Shown here one piece after another: positions 11,553 through 22,595 of a stretch of DNA of 64,000 nucleotides (positions within the stretch are counted from its first letter, which is position 1; each line of letters opens with the position of its first letter). Made by a program: the position numbers and the translations under genes. This stretch comes from Platanthera guangdongensis (taxonomy: Eukaryota; Streptophyta; Magnoliopsida; Asparagales; Orchidaceae): positions 90,580,564 to 90,644,563 of the forward strand of contig CM077166.1 of NCBI GenBank assembly GCA_039583875.1. The letters are read 5' to 3'. Under the pieces are notes generated by a model. The model was not told the origin of the DNA and made no database searches. It saw only the letters and a program-made list of their open reading frames with translations.

Positions 11553-12031
11553 TGGTTTTCTTTACTTGTGATGTATGAATAATAGACTGCTATGTGACTC
11601 ATTTGGATGATGTCTTCTTGCTCTTGGGAAGGATTTATGGTAGGTTGCATTAGGTATTTTCTAAGCTACACAAAACCTATTATTGTATATCATGCATACA
11701 TGTTTTGATCAACTAAGACGTATTTTCCAAATGACGTAAACAAAGAGGATTTCTTATAGTAGTATCACTATAGACTGCATATAGGAGCTCATCATAATTA
11801 AACAAAGTATTTCCGCCGCGTATAAAAACAGTTTTTGATACCTAAGGCCGAGGGATACGGCCATTCAATCCAAAGGTTTTCTTACATTTCACTGTTGAAT
11901 TTCAACTCATAAAGTAAGCATCAAGAGTTGCCTGAGCTTGTGCAGTTATCCCCTGCACGACGTGGCATCATAACCCATAGTTTTTCTTGCTCTGATACGA
12001 TGTACTCGTTGAGGAAATGCGGGTTGTGACA

Positions 12032-12696
12032 GTTGGTATCAGAGGCAGGTTTGCTTGACAATTGGTCTGGTAAACTTTCTGGTTTGGTTGTAAGCATCAT
12101 ATCATACACACACCGAGGTGCCATCAGTATGTCTTGGCTGACGCACGCCCACTACACTCATGGCATGATAAGAAGTATATGGGGCATATTATGTAGTATG
12201 GGATGCATAATATGTGGTTGTATATGGATCCACCATAGGGGCAACATGTGCGGGTTATGTAGTATGGGATGCATAACCTTACCACATGGATGCGACTAGC
12301 ACGTTTTCTTTTCTTCGTTGCATGCAATGCTATGTAGTATGGGATGCATAGCATTGTGATGCGTACGACCGCTCATGGCATGCATTAAGGCCTTTTTCTA
12401 GATTGCATCGCACAGCACGCATAACATAACATTGCATGAGCACAACGTGCCAAGCTAAAGATGTACATGATGACACCTGTACACTCATGGTTTTGGGTCA
12501 AATAAAGTCATGCATTCATTGGTTAGGCACAAGGTAGTGGGATGACGGTGAGTCATCTTGAGGTTAGGCATACCATCATTCTCAAACTCCCAGAGCAAGT
12601 TAGCAGTTGATGTTCATATTGTTTATGTATGGTCTGTACTTAGCCGTTGTGTATTTTGTTGGGTTTGAGCTTGACAAGAGTGAACGTGTTTATAGG
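12032..12696 (+). promoter_or_regulatory. Element C leader: primer site and three tandem hairpins
   Basis: The primer site TGGTATCAGAG (12034-12044) is complementary to the 3' end of initiator tRNA-Met. Further on are three hairpins with perfect stems and the same 12-nt loop TAGTATGGGATG: stem CATATTATG (12185-12193 with 12206-12214), stem GGTTATG (12253-12259 with 12272-12278) and stem CAATGCTATG (12325-12334 with 12347-12356). The second has an outer CATGTG/CACATG pairing. The same trio occurs in E. The rest of the leader is unremarkable AT-rich sequence with no gene. Confidence 0.85.
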
Positions 12697-13911
12697 ATGT
12701 CGAAGCGTCCAGTGACAAGGCAAACTCCCCAATCCGAGGGCGAGTCTTCGGGCGCGCAGAATAATGCCCTGATGGATAGTCTTCGCCAAAGAAATGAGGC
12801 TTTGACGAGGCAGGTGCAGGAAGTGCAGTCCCAACTCCAAGCTATGTCATCAGCGATGTCGGGGCTGACACCAAGAGGGCAAGAGACTGTCAGAGGCCCC
12901 ACGATTTCTACTCCTTTAGTGACAGTGATACCCCCAGTTGTGGTTCCTCCTGCGATGACTTTCATCTCGCAGTTTCAGCGACTTGGACCACCGACTTATG
13001 ATGGAAAAGCAGACTTTGTGATCTTGGATGATTGGGTAATCACATTGGAAGAGATGTTTGTGTATTCTGGCATTACCGAGGACCAGAAGGTGATGCTTGC
13101 CGCCTATCAACTCAAAGGGTTGGCGAAAGGTTGGTGGTTGCGAGAAAAGGAAGGCCTAGGGCGGGCTGTTCGTGGGAAGCATTCAAAGAAATGTTACGGC
13201 GCAAGTTTTTACCGGCAGTGGAAAGGGACCGCTTGATGAATGACTTCTTGTACTTGAAGCAGAGGCAACGCACAGTGAGTGAGTATGAAATTGAGTTTAG
13301 CAAGTTAAGTCGGTTCGCTCCGAGCTTGGTGACGACGGAAGCTGACCGAGTAAAGAGATTTCTTGGCGGACTCCGCAGCGACGTGCAGCAATTCGCAAGT
13401 GCTTATGGCGTGACAAGTTATACCACTGCGGTTGAGGCTGCGTTGAAGGTGGAAGCTATAGAAAATGCCAAACAAAGAGGGCAGCAGATGAGGCAGGGCA
13501 AGAGACAGCTGGTGGGAGAGAAAATGTCCCACGAGTCAGACGTAAAGAAGAAGAAGGAACTATGTAGCTTCTGTGGCCGAGTCGGTCACACGTTTGAGAA
13601 ATGTTTCAAGCGGTTGGGGATGCAAAAGAAGGAGCGGGTGCACGCCATTCAGGGTGCACCAACCAGAGACTTGGCGTGTACATTTTGTGGGAGGAGAGGT
13701 CATGATGTGGGCCGCTGCTGGGCCAAAGACAAGGTGTGCTTCCAGTGTGGCAGACCAGGACATCTTCGTGCAAGGTGCCCGCAGATCCAACCTGTTTTGC
13801 AACCCGCACCACTCCAGGCTTTGTCTACACCCCCGCGTGTAGACAAAGGCAAAGGGAAGTTGAATGTGGTCTCTTCAGAGGAAGCTCATACGTCACCTCA
13901 AGTTATCTCAG
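12697..13911 (+). pseudogene. gag: Element C gag, frameshifted
   Basis: The start is taken at ATG 12697 (MSKRPVTRQTPQSEG), because element E begins its gag with a similar PQSEG sequence. The N-terminal part is polar with a coiled-coil-like stretch, followed by the capsid region (FQRLGPPTYDGKAD, KVMLAAYQLKGLAKGWW). Near 13150-13180 the frame shifts; the second part continues with FLPAVERDRLMNDF and three Cys-His knuckles at about 13560-13780 ([42 protein letters not shown]). It ends at 13911, where an intron-like segment starts; unspliced it would stop at 13959-13961. Confidence 0.85.
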
Positions 13912-13985
13912 GTTCGATTCATTCCTCTGGTTCCTGTTTTGTTTCTGCCTTTTCCCTATAGTTCTTAGCATATATACCCTTATAG
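13912..13985 (+). other. Intron-like segment between gag and protease of C
   Basis: The segment starts TCAG|GTTCGATTC and ends CCCTTATAG|GAAAC, 74 nt long. It contains the gag stop codon TAG at 13959-13961. Gag and pol are offset by two bases here; removing 74 nt (remainder 2 on division by 3) restores one frame through a split Gly codon. D and E have a segment at the same codon with lengths 91 and 96. The donor GTTCGA is weaker than those of D and E. Confidence 0.65.
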
Positions 13986-16900
13986 GAAACTTTAAGGTAA
14001 AGAACCATTGGGTGCGTGTTCTCTTTGATTCTGGCGCGACCCATTTATTTGTGGCTCGAACCTTTCTGGATCGATATCATTTGACACCAGATCGAGTGGG
14101 GAATGCGTTTTTGGTGAAATTTCCTTCCGGTGCTTCGGTGGTGGCAGACTGGGGTCTTCTTGATTGTCCCATTTTGTTGGGCGATTTCGTAGCAAAGGCT
14201 AATTTCAAGGTGATCGATTTGGAGGATTTTGACGTCATTCTGGGTATGGACTGGTTATCCCGCTATGACGCCGTCATCCAGTGCAGAGGAAAGCGCTTGG
14301 ATTTTATCAAAGATGATGGTCAGCCAGGAAGTGTGTATGGTGATTCTTGCCAGGATTCTCCAGGGCTTTCGGCAGTATGTGTTCGGACGTTGTTTGTTTC
14401 CGACTGTTTTGCTTGTCTTGTCTCCACTGTGGGGACTAGTGCTGTTTTACCGCGTTTGGAGGAGATTCCTGTTGTGCGTGAATTTCCAGATGTTTTTCCT
14501 ACTAACCTTCCTGGTCTACCACCTGATCGTGATGTCGAGTTTGTTATTGATTTGGAGCCGGGTACGCGACCTATTGCAAAAGCGCCGTATAGGATGGCCC
14601 CGCGTGAGCTAGCAGAGTTGCGTACACAGCTGGATGACTTGTTGGCAAAAGGGTTTATCAGTCCGAGTTCATCACCTTGGGGTGCACCAGTGTTATTTGT
14701 GAAGAAAAAAGATGGGTCGATGCGTCTTTCCATCGATTACCGGGAGTTGAACAAGGTGACGATTAAAAACAAGTACCCACTGCCAAGAATTGATGATTTA
14801 TTTGATCAACTGCGTGGCAGTTCTGTATTTTCGAAGATTGATCTCCGCTCGGGCTATCATCAGCTTAAGGTCCGGGAATCTGATATTCCGCGAACTGCAT
14901 TTCGATCAAGGCATGGCCATTTTGAATTCCTTGTGATGTCGTTTGGGTTGACCAATGCACCATCAGCTTTCATGGATCTGATGAACAGGGTCTTCAAGGA
15001 CTACTTGGATAACTTTGTGGTGGTTTTTATTGATGATGTTCTTGTCTACTCCCGCAGTGCTGAGGAGCATGAACACCATCTGCGATTGGTATGGGCCACT
15101 TTGCGAGATCAACGATTATTCGCCAAGCTAAGAAAATGCGAGTTTTGGTTGTCTCAAGTTGCTTTTCTGGGTCATGTCATTAATCAACAAGGAATTTCAG
15201 TGGATCCCGAAAAGATTGCTGCAGTTATGGAGTGGAGAAGACCGGAGACACCCAAGGAGATTTGAAGCTTCTTGGGATTGGCCGGCTATTATCGCAGATT
15301 TGTCAAAGGTTTTGCGACATTGGCCGCACCTTTGACTCGATTAACCCAGAATCATGTGGCGTTTGAGTGGAACGACAAGTGTGAGGCGTCCTTCCTGGAA
15401 CTCAAGAACAGGTTATGTACCACTCCTGTGTTGATCTTGCCGACAGAAGGAAAAGATTATGAAGTGTTTGTGGATGCGTCGCACGTTGGACTTGGATGTG
15501 TGTTAATGCAAGACAAGAAGGTAATTGCGTATGGGTCTCGGCAGTTGAAAAGTCATGAAAAGAATTACCCAACGCATGATTTGGAGTTCGCAGCGGTGAT
15601 ATTTGCGTTGAAGTTGTGGAGACACTTACTGTATGGTGCCCAGTGCAAAATCTTTACAGATCATAAAAGTTTAAAGTATGTCTTCACACAGAAGGAACTG
15701 AATCTGCGCCAACGTCGATGGCTGGAATATGTAGCTGATTATGATGTGGACATTCAGTATCACCCGGGGAAAGCGAATGTTGTGGACGATGGTTTGAGTC
15801 GGAAGACGGGGAAATTATTTCATCTTTCAGTCGACCGTCTTGTGGAGGAATTTCTATTGATGGATATTTCTGTGGGCAAATATGACCCGCAAAGTCATTC
15901 GGCAGTAGAAGAACCTTCATGGCTGGTGCTTGCAAGACAATATCAAAAGGATGATCCTGATCTTTTATATTTATTTATTCGGACTGAAAAGGATGAATTA
16001 CCAGATTTTGCGATTGACGGTGCAGGCACGTTAAAGTATCGTGGTCGATTTTGTATTCCCGTAGTTGGAAACATTCGCGAGATGGTGTGTCGGGAAGCAC
16101 ATGACTCAAGTATGGCCTACCATCCAGGCTCAACAAAAATGTACCGTGATCTGAAACAAATTGTCCGGTGGCATGGAATGAAAAGAGATATAGCGCAATT
16201 TGTAGCTGAATGTCATACCTGCAAGCTGGTGAAAGCTGATCATGGGAGGCCTGGTGGCAAGTTGACACCATTGGAGATTCCAACATGGAAGTGGGAATGC
16301 ATCTCAATGGATTTTATTACAGGTTTACCAAGATCTCCACGAGGACATGACTCCGTGTGGGTGGTCGTGGATAGATTGACCAAGTGTGCTCATTTCATAC
16401 CATTTAAGGTCAACTACCCGATGAAGACAATAGCGGAGCTCTATTTGAACGAGATCATCTGACTGCATGGTGTGCCTGTGAGTATCATTTCAGACCGAGA
16501 TTCCCGCTTTACCTCTCGTTTTTGGCGAAGTCTACAAGAGGGTTTGGGGACAGATTTGCGATATTCCACGGTTTATCATCCTCAGACGAATGGCCAAACG
16601 GAACGAGTAAACCAAATTGTGGAAGATATGATTCGATGCTACATTCTTGAGTATGGTGGAGCATGGGATGAACGTTTGAGGCTTATGGAATTCACATATA
16701 ATAATAGCTATCAAGAAAGCTTGCAAATGGCTCCGTTCGAAGCGTTATATGGGCGACGATGTCGGACCCACTATTTTGGGCTGAGGTTGGCGAGCGGTTT
16801 TTGTTGGGTCCAGAGACGCTCGAGGACATGTAAGTTGTCGTACAATGGATCCGCAAGAAGCTCCGAATCGCCCAAGAGCGATATGAAAAGTATGCCAATC

Positions 16901-17343
16901 GACGAAGGTCGGAATTAGAGTTTGCGGTGGGAGATTCCATTTTCTTGAAAGTCTCCCCAATGGTTGGGATTAAAAGGTTTGGTAAAGAGCGCAAATTAGA
17001 CCCAAGATTTGTGGGTCCCTTCAAGATTCTTGCGTGAGTTGGTGCATCCGCCTACAAAATAGAATTACCCGTGAACTTTCCTGGTGTTCACAATGTGTTT
17101 CATGTTAGCCAACTTCGCAAGTGTGTGCGGAATGACAAGCAAGTGTTGGATGTTGTGCCGCAAGTAGCGCCCAACCTTTCCTATGAGGAGATGCCCATCC
17201 GGATATTGGACTCTCAAGATCGCGTGTTGCGGAAAAAGAAGATTCCTATGGTCAAGGTGCTATGGAAAAATCAGGATGTGGAAAGCGAGACGTGGGAGCT
17301 CGAGTCAACGATGAGGGCGGCTCACCCTCATTTGTTCCCGTAA
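13986..17343 (+). pseudogene. pol: Element C pol
   Basis: The frame holds protease (LFDSGATH at about 14020-14045), reverse transcriptase with the catalytic FIDD at 15025-15036, RNase H with [10 protein letters not shown] at about 15656, integrase with the zinc-binding HPGST region and SDRDSRF, and a C-terminal module ending with VKVLWKNQ and WELES before TAA at 17343. In-frame stops lie at 15263-15265 and 16460-16462, both where E and D have Arg. A frameshift lies near 16768, followed by stops near 16830 and 17035 in the restored frame. The element could not make a full polyprotein. Confidence 0.9.
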
Positions 17344-17451
17344 CTAAGCTGGTATGTGACTTGGGGTTTGGTTGCATTCATGTTTTGCTTTGCTTCTGTA
17401 TTTGATTTCGTGAAAAGTTTCGAGGCGAAACTTTTTGTTAGGGGGAGTGAT
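17344..17451 (+). promoter_or_regulatory. Element C 3' untranslated stretch and polypurine tract
   Basis: After the pol stop there is about 95 nt of untranslated sequence with the words GTTTCGAGGCGAAAC, an imperfect palindrome. The polypurine tract TTAGGGGGAGTGA at 17438-17450 directly precedes the 3' LTR and would prime plus-strand DNA synthesis. Confidence 0.8.
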
Positions 17452-20014
17452 TGTAACGCCCCAGATTTTTGATTGCGTACGCATGATGGGCGTTACGTTG
17501 GCTTTGAATGTTGTTCGAGCATGGTTTTTCCCGCGGGCTTGCGAGTGGCTGTTTTGGTTGCCGAGTTGCACGATTCCCCAGCAAATCGGAGTCCAAATTG
17601 GGGACTCGGTGAGGCCTCTTAGGGAATGTTTGCACTTTTTCGCGCCCGGGAAATGTTGTTGAAAGTGAGTTGCTGGTACAGGAAACAAAAAAAAAGGGTA
17701 AAAAGTTCTTCAGCCAAAAATGGTCTAGGACGACACAGGAACATTTTTCAAAACAGGGAAAAATGGTAGTTTTTGTGCGAGACACGACCCCTGACACGGG
17801 CGTGACCCAGGTCGTGACCTGGGCGTGACCTCCTTGACTCGACGAATTTTTCTTGCGTCGAGTTGAGCTCGATGAATGGGGTACACGCCCCGTGACACGG
17901 GCGTGTCACGGGCCGTGTCCCGCTTTGTCGAGTGTCGAGTATCGAGTGTCGAGTATCGAGTGTCGGGTGTTGAGAGAGGGGACATGGCCTGTGACACGGG
18001 CGTGTCACAGGGCGTGTCAAGCTATGTCGAGTGTCGACACTTTGTGTCGACGAGGTGTCGAGACACGGGCTACACGCCCTAGGCCACGGGCGTGACCGAC
18101 CCATCACGGGCGTGTACCCGGTCGTGTACCGTGTGGATAAACTTGGAATTGCCGACTTTCTGCGCCGCTTATGGTACACGCCCTGTGTCACGGGCGTGAC
18201 ACAGGGCGTGACCGGCCCGAAAATCGAGTTTTTCCAGATTTTTTGCGCCGTTCATTTCCTTGATTCTGCATCTAACGGTCCATCTCTGTTCTGGAGGAAA
18301 TAAGGCCAAAACAGAGAATTGTACTTCTCATTTCACCTTCTCTTCATCTTCTTATTCCTCCTCAAAGATAAAGCAAGGGAGAAAGGCTCAAGCAAGGCAA
18401 GGAAGAGAGGAGCAGCCGTCGCGACATCATCTCGGTTCAGGCAAGCGGTGTTCTTCACCCTTGCCAATCTTGATTTCTTGTCCTTTGATTAATTGCTCTT
18501 TCAATTTCCCTATGCTTATTTTGTTCTTCTTGATTCAATTGCCTAGCTTGTTCTTCTTGTTTCAAAATTATGCTTATTTTATGTAAGTATCAATCCTCTT
18601 GCTTCTGATCAAATTTCCCTATGCTGAATGACTTTGATCTTCCATGTGTAGTTTTATTAGTTAGCAAGTCCATGTTAGGTTGCTTCATGTCATTTATCTT
18701 GTTCATGTGACTCATGGAGCTCTATTTATTCATGTTCATGTAGCCTTTTTCTTGCCTAATTATGTGATTTGTTCTTGTTCCTCATCATGTAATTCATGTA
18801 GCTTGTAGATTAATTACTTTTCTAGCAACTTATCGTCATGCGTGAGAACGATGAAAGGAACGTGTTTAGCTTGGGTTATGGGGCGTTTTGCGAGGTGAAT
18901 TGTGAACCATGGCAGGAGCGTTTGTGTGAGAATTCTGCAAGGGGTGGGGTGGTTTCAGCCTGTGGCCACCGGGTTTTGGTTTTTGTGGTTAGAGAGACCA
19001 CTTTGGCCCCGATTTGGGCTGGTTTTGTTTGGTGCGTTCCACTTTAGGGCCGCCACCGAAAGACTCTTGCGGAATTGAACTTAACCGCTGCTTATGTTTC
19101 ACTAGTTTGGTTGTTTCTTGTTTATAAGATGCTGAGTTTGGGCATGTGTATTGCCCTTTTTCTCCTGCGGGTGGAGCAGGACTTGTTGAACTTGTACGCA
19201 CTTGGTGCGGTTGGCACTTTGGAATGACATTGTTTCCTACTTGTACGCACTTGTTTATGCACTCTTTTTACTTATATGAAACATTGCTACGGGGTCAGTA
19301 AGCCCCTTCTTTATCGATTATGAAATTCATGGTTTCTTTTGTATAGCTTGGTTGATTGCTGAGGTATTCTTTTTTGAATTTCTCAGGTGCAGGTTGTAGC
19401 CGGTTGAGCGGCTAGGTTGGTTGGTGGCGTTTCTTGGGAGCTAGCCGAGCATACTTAGCGAGGTAGTTCTTCTCTTTGTTGTACAGACATACATGTGCCC
19501 AAATGGGTTCCTGTCAGCTTGTTGGCGCCCATTTGTGGTTTTCTTTACTTGTGATGTATGAATAATAGACTGCTATGTGACTCATTTGGATGATGTCTTC
19601 TTGCTCTTGGGAAGGATTTATGGTAGGTTGCATTAGGTATTTTCTAAGCTACACAAAACCTATTATTGTATATCATGCATACATGTTTTGATCAACTAAG
19701 ACGTATTTTCCAAATGACGTAAACAAAGAGGATTTCTTATAGTAGTATCACTATAGACTGCATATATGAGCTCATCATTATTAAACAAAGTATTTCCGCC
19801 GCGTATAAAAACAGTTTTTGATACCTAAGGCCGAGGGATACGGCCATTCAATCCAAAGGTTTTCTTACATTTCACTGTTGAATTTCAACTCATAAAGTAA
19901 GCGTCAAGAGTTGCCTGAGCGTGTGCAGTTATCCCCTGCACGACGTGGCATCATAACCCGTATTTCCTCTTGCTCTGATACGATGTACTCGTTGAGGAAA
20001 TGCGGGTTGTGACA
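17452..20014 (+). repeat. Element C 3' LTR
   Basis: This 2563-bp copy matches the 5' LTR with scattered substitutions and small indels. Its best palindrome has a perfect 16-nt arm: CACGCCCTGTGTCACG at 18177-18192, loop GG, then the complement at 18195-18210. The 5' LTR has two mismatches in the same module. The stem-loop at 19500-19535 differs from its 5' partner at two positions that pair with each other. Confidence 0.93.
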
Positions 20015-20019
20015 CTAAT
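20015..20019. repeat. Right target-site duplication of element C (CTAAT)
   Basis: This copy of CTAAT follows the terminal GACA of the 3' LTR and is identical to 9452-9456. Confidence 0.95.
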
Positions 20020-20593
20020 GAAGTTCGAAACTTTTTTTTTGAAATAGATTTTTTATGTTTTAACTCCCGAACTTCCCAAGGGCTACCCGGTGAAGGGTTC
20101 TCAAGGTACTAGACAAGATAGTGGCATTTATAGCCACTTTGCCCTTTTCGAGAGAGTTAGGTGGTGTAGAAAAATTTGTGATGTGGGTTTCGATTAAGTA
20201 GGCGGTAATTAAAATCCAGCCATTTAACTCCGAGTGAGTAGGCGGAAAGTAAAAGCTACACTCACGCACTCGACAGAAAATTAAAACACACCCACTATAC
20301 AGAAAGTAAACACACTCTACTGAAATAAAGCCTACCAATTAACTCAAGTGAGTAGGCGGAAAAATAAAAATACGCACACTTGCTTGAAATAAATCCAGCT
20401 AATTAACTCAAGTGAGTAGGCGGAAAAATTAAAAATACGCACACTTGCTTGAAGAAAATCCAGCCATTTAACTCAAGTGAGTAGGCGGAAAAATTTCAAG
20501 AAGGAGGGTGAGAAAGAGAAGTGATAAAATTAATATATTCGCGTTTTCAATTTATCAACGAGCGTTGCCTCCCCGGCAACGGCGCCAAAAACT
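20020..20593 (-). promoter_or_regulatory. Element B leader: primer site and tandem repeats
   Basis: On the minus strand the primer site TGGCGCCGTTGCCGGGG (complement of 20571-20587) lies six bases inside the 5' LTR and matches the 3' end of plant tRNA-Asp. Next comes a tandem repeat of 64-65 bp, with copies starting near 20341, 20405 and 20470 and more diverged ones at 20195-20340. Each contains, on the minus strand, CCGCCTACTCACTTGAGTT. The same phrase occurs in the LTR of F. No gene is present; the rest of the leader was displaced by C. Confidence 0.85.
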
Positions 20594-22388
20594 TGATTGT
20601 CTCTTAGATATCTACAAGGAGAAAATAACCAAACTAACATTTCAACAAGGCAAGTATACCTATCGAAATGCAGCTAGGGGACACAAGTGTCGTATTGAAA
20701 TCCGGGAACAGTTGAGTAAGCTTACTCACACAAAATCTATTATTTTATCGACGAAAAAATAAGGTTTTTTTAGAAGAAAGCTAAATGTACTAAAGGAAGA
20801 GAACTACTGGCAATGAAAGAGAGCTACTTGCATGAAAAGATAAAGAGAGCTAAAAGAGCGATTAACTTAAGCTTAGTAACGATGAAGGGAAAATGCACTC
20901 GATCAGAAATCACCTCGGCAAGAGTGGTTAGAAAAATACGATAAATAAACCTAAGATAATTAGGGTAAAGGTCCTTGACCGTGGAGGTTCCATGAATATT
21001 GACACGCTTCTCTCGAAGGCCGTGCCTAACTGAGTTTAGGAAGGTCCGACCGACTCTCGCCTAAATCGGAGGCCTAAAACTCGCTTTACGCGTTGAACCC
21101 CGCTATTGGATTTTACTCCAATCCGGGAGATTTGAACGTCTGCCTCTCTCGAGGGGTGCGAACAACTCCCTTTACTCTTGAGTGCTCATTTCAAACTTTC
21201 GGCCTCTCGGCTATCCCAGAATGAAAGCAAAGGTGGAGAGTATATATCGATGATATACCTCCAACCCGTGATAAATCAAGAGTAATTCAAAGCTAAACCC
21301 TAAAAAGAAAGGTAAGATTCAAAGAATCAAAACCTAATCACTCGAACCTCGGATCATTAAGATTGAGTACATGGAGGATTAGTTAATCATGGTGAGGTGG
21401 AAGAGGGGGGATGGGTAGAAGAGGAATAATGAAAACAGAGCAGAAACAAAAAAGAAAACAACACTTTTTATTAATGGAAACAGGGATCTTACAGCTTGAA
21501 AACCAGAGATTACAAGTGCATGGAAAGGTAAACTACGCTATCATTAACATTATACTACAGAACGAAGCTAGGAACTAATACAGGGAAAGCATAAAGCTAG
21601 AGCTAAGAACTAAAAATGGAAAGACATGCTTAAAAAAGTTCAAAAATACAAAGGGCAGAACCTCCCCTCTCAATCCAAAAAGTGTCCCTGAACCCTTAGA
21701 GTTGGGCTCCATTTATAGAATTTTTCGGGTCGGGTCACGCCCCCCTGTCACGCCCGGGTCGGGCGTGACCCTAGGGCGTGACACATTCGGTGCGACTTTT
21801 TCGGGCTTGAATTGAATTCTGACGAAGTAGTTGAGGTACACGCCCACAAGTCACGCCCTGGTAGGGCATGTACCTGGGGCGTGTTCTTTGCGGTGTGACT
21901 TTGTTGCGCTGAAATTGAATGCTGGAGGTGACGGGCGGAATTGCTGAAGTACACGCCCATATGTCACGCCCGGGTCAGGCGTGACCATGGGGCGTGACAC
22001 TTTCGGTGCGACTGTGGAGCGGGAAAAACGAGCGCACTGCGGCGATTCCTCGGAACCTCGGGAAACGCCGCTGGAACACGCCCGTGTCGGATGTGACACA
22101 GGCGTGACAGAGGGCGTGTACACTAAGTTTCCACGGAATGCAGTTTCGGACCAATTGCTTCATTCCTCTGGGTTACACGCCCTAGGTATACGCCCGGGTA
22201 GGGCATGACCTTGGGGCATGTCACAGCAAATTTCGGCTAAAAGCCGTGAAAACCTGCAAAAAGCAGAAAAAATGCATTAGCGACAAAAATATATACAAAG
22301 GGGAATCAAAATAAGTACTTTACAAGACATGATTTGTTTTAAAACCCCGAAAATATCCTAATACAATTGACTGCAAACCGTATTATCA
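20594..22388 (-). repeat. Element B 5' LTR
   Basis: This is the partner of 340-2121. In element sense it starts TGATAATACGG at 22388 and ends CAATCA at 20594. The palindrome array lies at 21735-22220. The last module near 22170-22215 has an inserted CCCTAGGTATACG stretch absent from the other LTR. Confidence 0.88.
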
Positions 22389-22556
22389 ACGGTCGGTGGC
22401 GTATGTGTGTTGATGTTTCTTTACTTAAAAAATCAAGCCCTAAGGACTGTTATCCTTTGACTCGGATCGACGCACTGCCTGGCTAAGCCGTCGGTTTTCT
22501 TGTAATGAGCTTCTTATATGCATTTTCAGGTTATCAACAGATCAGGATGCAACCCT
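22389..22556 (+). pseudogene. pol: Element A reverse transcriptase, fingers/palm piece
   Basis: The 168 bases between B and D read WRMCVDVSLLKK, SPKDCYPLTRIDAL, then after one stop and a short shift FSGYQQIRMQP. These are successive conserved blocks of a Tat-type reverse transcriptase and continue directly from the piece at 1-339. The next block (HDIKDVSFIKQDG) begins at 32417, right of D. One TAA near 22484 and a frame change at the D junction show decay. Confidence 0.8.
22552..22556. repeat. Left target-site duplication of element D (ACCCT)
   Basis: ACCCT precedes the first TG of D and recurs unchanged at 32408-32412 after its last base. Confidence 0.95.
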
Positions 22557-22595
22557 TGTAACAGCCCAAAGTTCAGAAACAGGAAATTTTTGGGC

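Larger units (their letters stand above)
9457..12031 (+). repeat. Element C 5' LTR
   Basis: This 2575-bp copy pairs with 17452-20014. It holds a GC-rich palindrome and GTCGAGT repeat zone at about 9785-10240, a long pyrimidine-rich stretch near 10330-10400, and near its end a stem-loop at 11517-11552. Short open frames on both strands in the palindrome zone encode only Arg/Pro/Thr-rich repeats and are not genes. I see no clear TATA box. Confidence 0.93.
9457..20014 (+). mobile_element. Element C: Tekay/Del-like Ty3/gypsy retrotransposon inserted in B
   Basis: Both LTRs (9457-12031 and 17452-20014) begin TGTAACGCC and end TTGTGACA. The 5-bp duplication CTAAT flanks it exactly (9452-9456 and 20015-20019). 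Inside are a tRNA-Met primer site, a structured leader, gag with three zinc knuckles, and pol. The order protease, reverse transcriptase, RNase H, integrase and the short C-terminal module ending VKVLWKNQ fit the Tekay/Del chromoviruses. Several stops and frameshifts in gag and pol make it inactive. It is on the opposite strand to B and younger than B. Confidence 0.93.
340..22388 (-). mobile_element. Element B: Athila-type Ty3/gypsy retrotransposon, degraded, containing element C
   Basis: B lies on the minus strand. Its 5' LTR is 20594-22388 and its 3' LTR 340-2121. In its own sense the order is LTR, tRNA-Asp primer site, leader, gag, protease, reverse transcriptase, RNase H, integrase, a long AT-rich 3' region, polypurine tract, LTR. 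Gag begins MTRG as in the Athila element F of this window, and the protease motif DLGAS is the same. Point stop codons at 8751, 7833, 7470 and 6360 and at least two frameshifts in integrase show it cannot make its proteins. Element C sits between leader and gag. No envelope-like frame is present between integrase and the 3' LTR. Confidence 0.88.

Noticed and set aside
12034..12044. TGGTATCAGAG as part of a tRNA gene (also 36094, 50082, 56449)
   Set aside because: Only the 11-nt complement of the tRNA 3' end is present directly after an LTR; no cloverleaf can be formed, so it is a primer site.
22389..22556. Treating this 168-bp piece as a separate retroelement
   Set aside because: Its motifs fit exactly between those at 1-339 and 32413-33095, and the flanking elements carry target duplications, so it is part of A.
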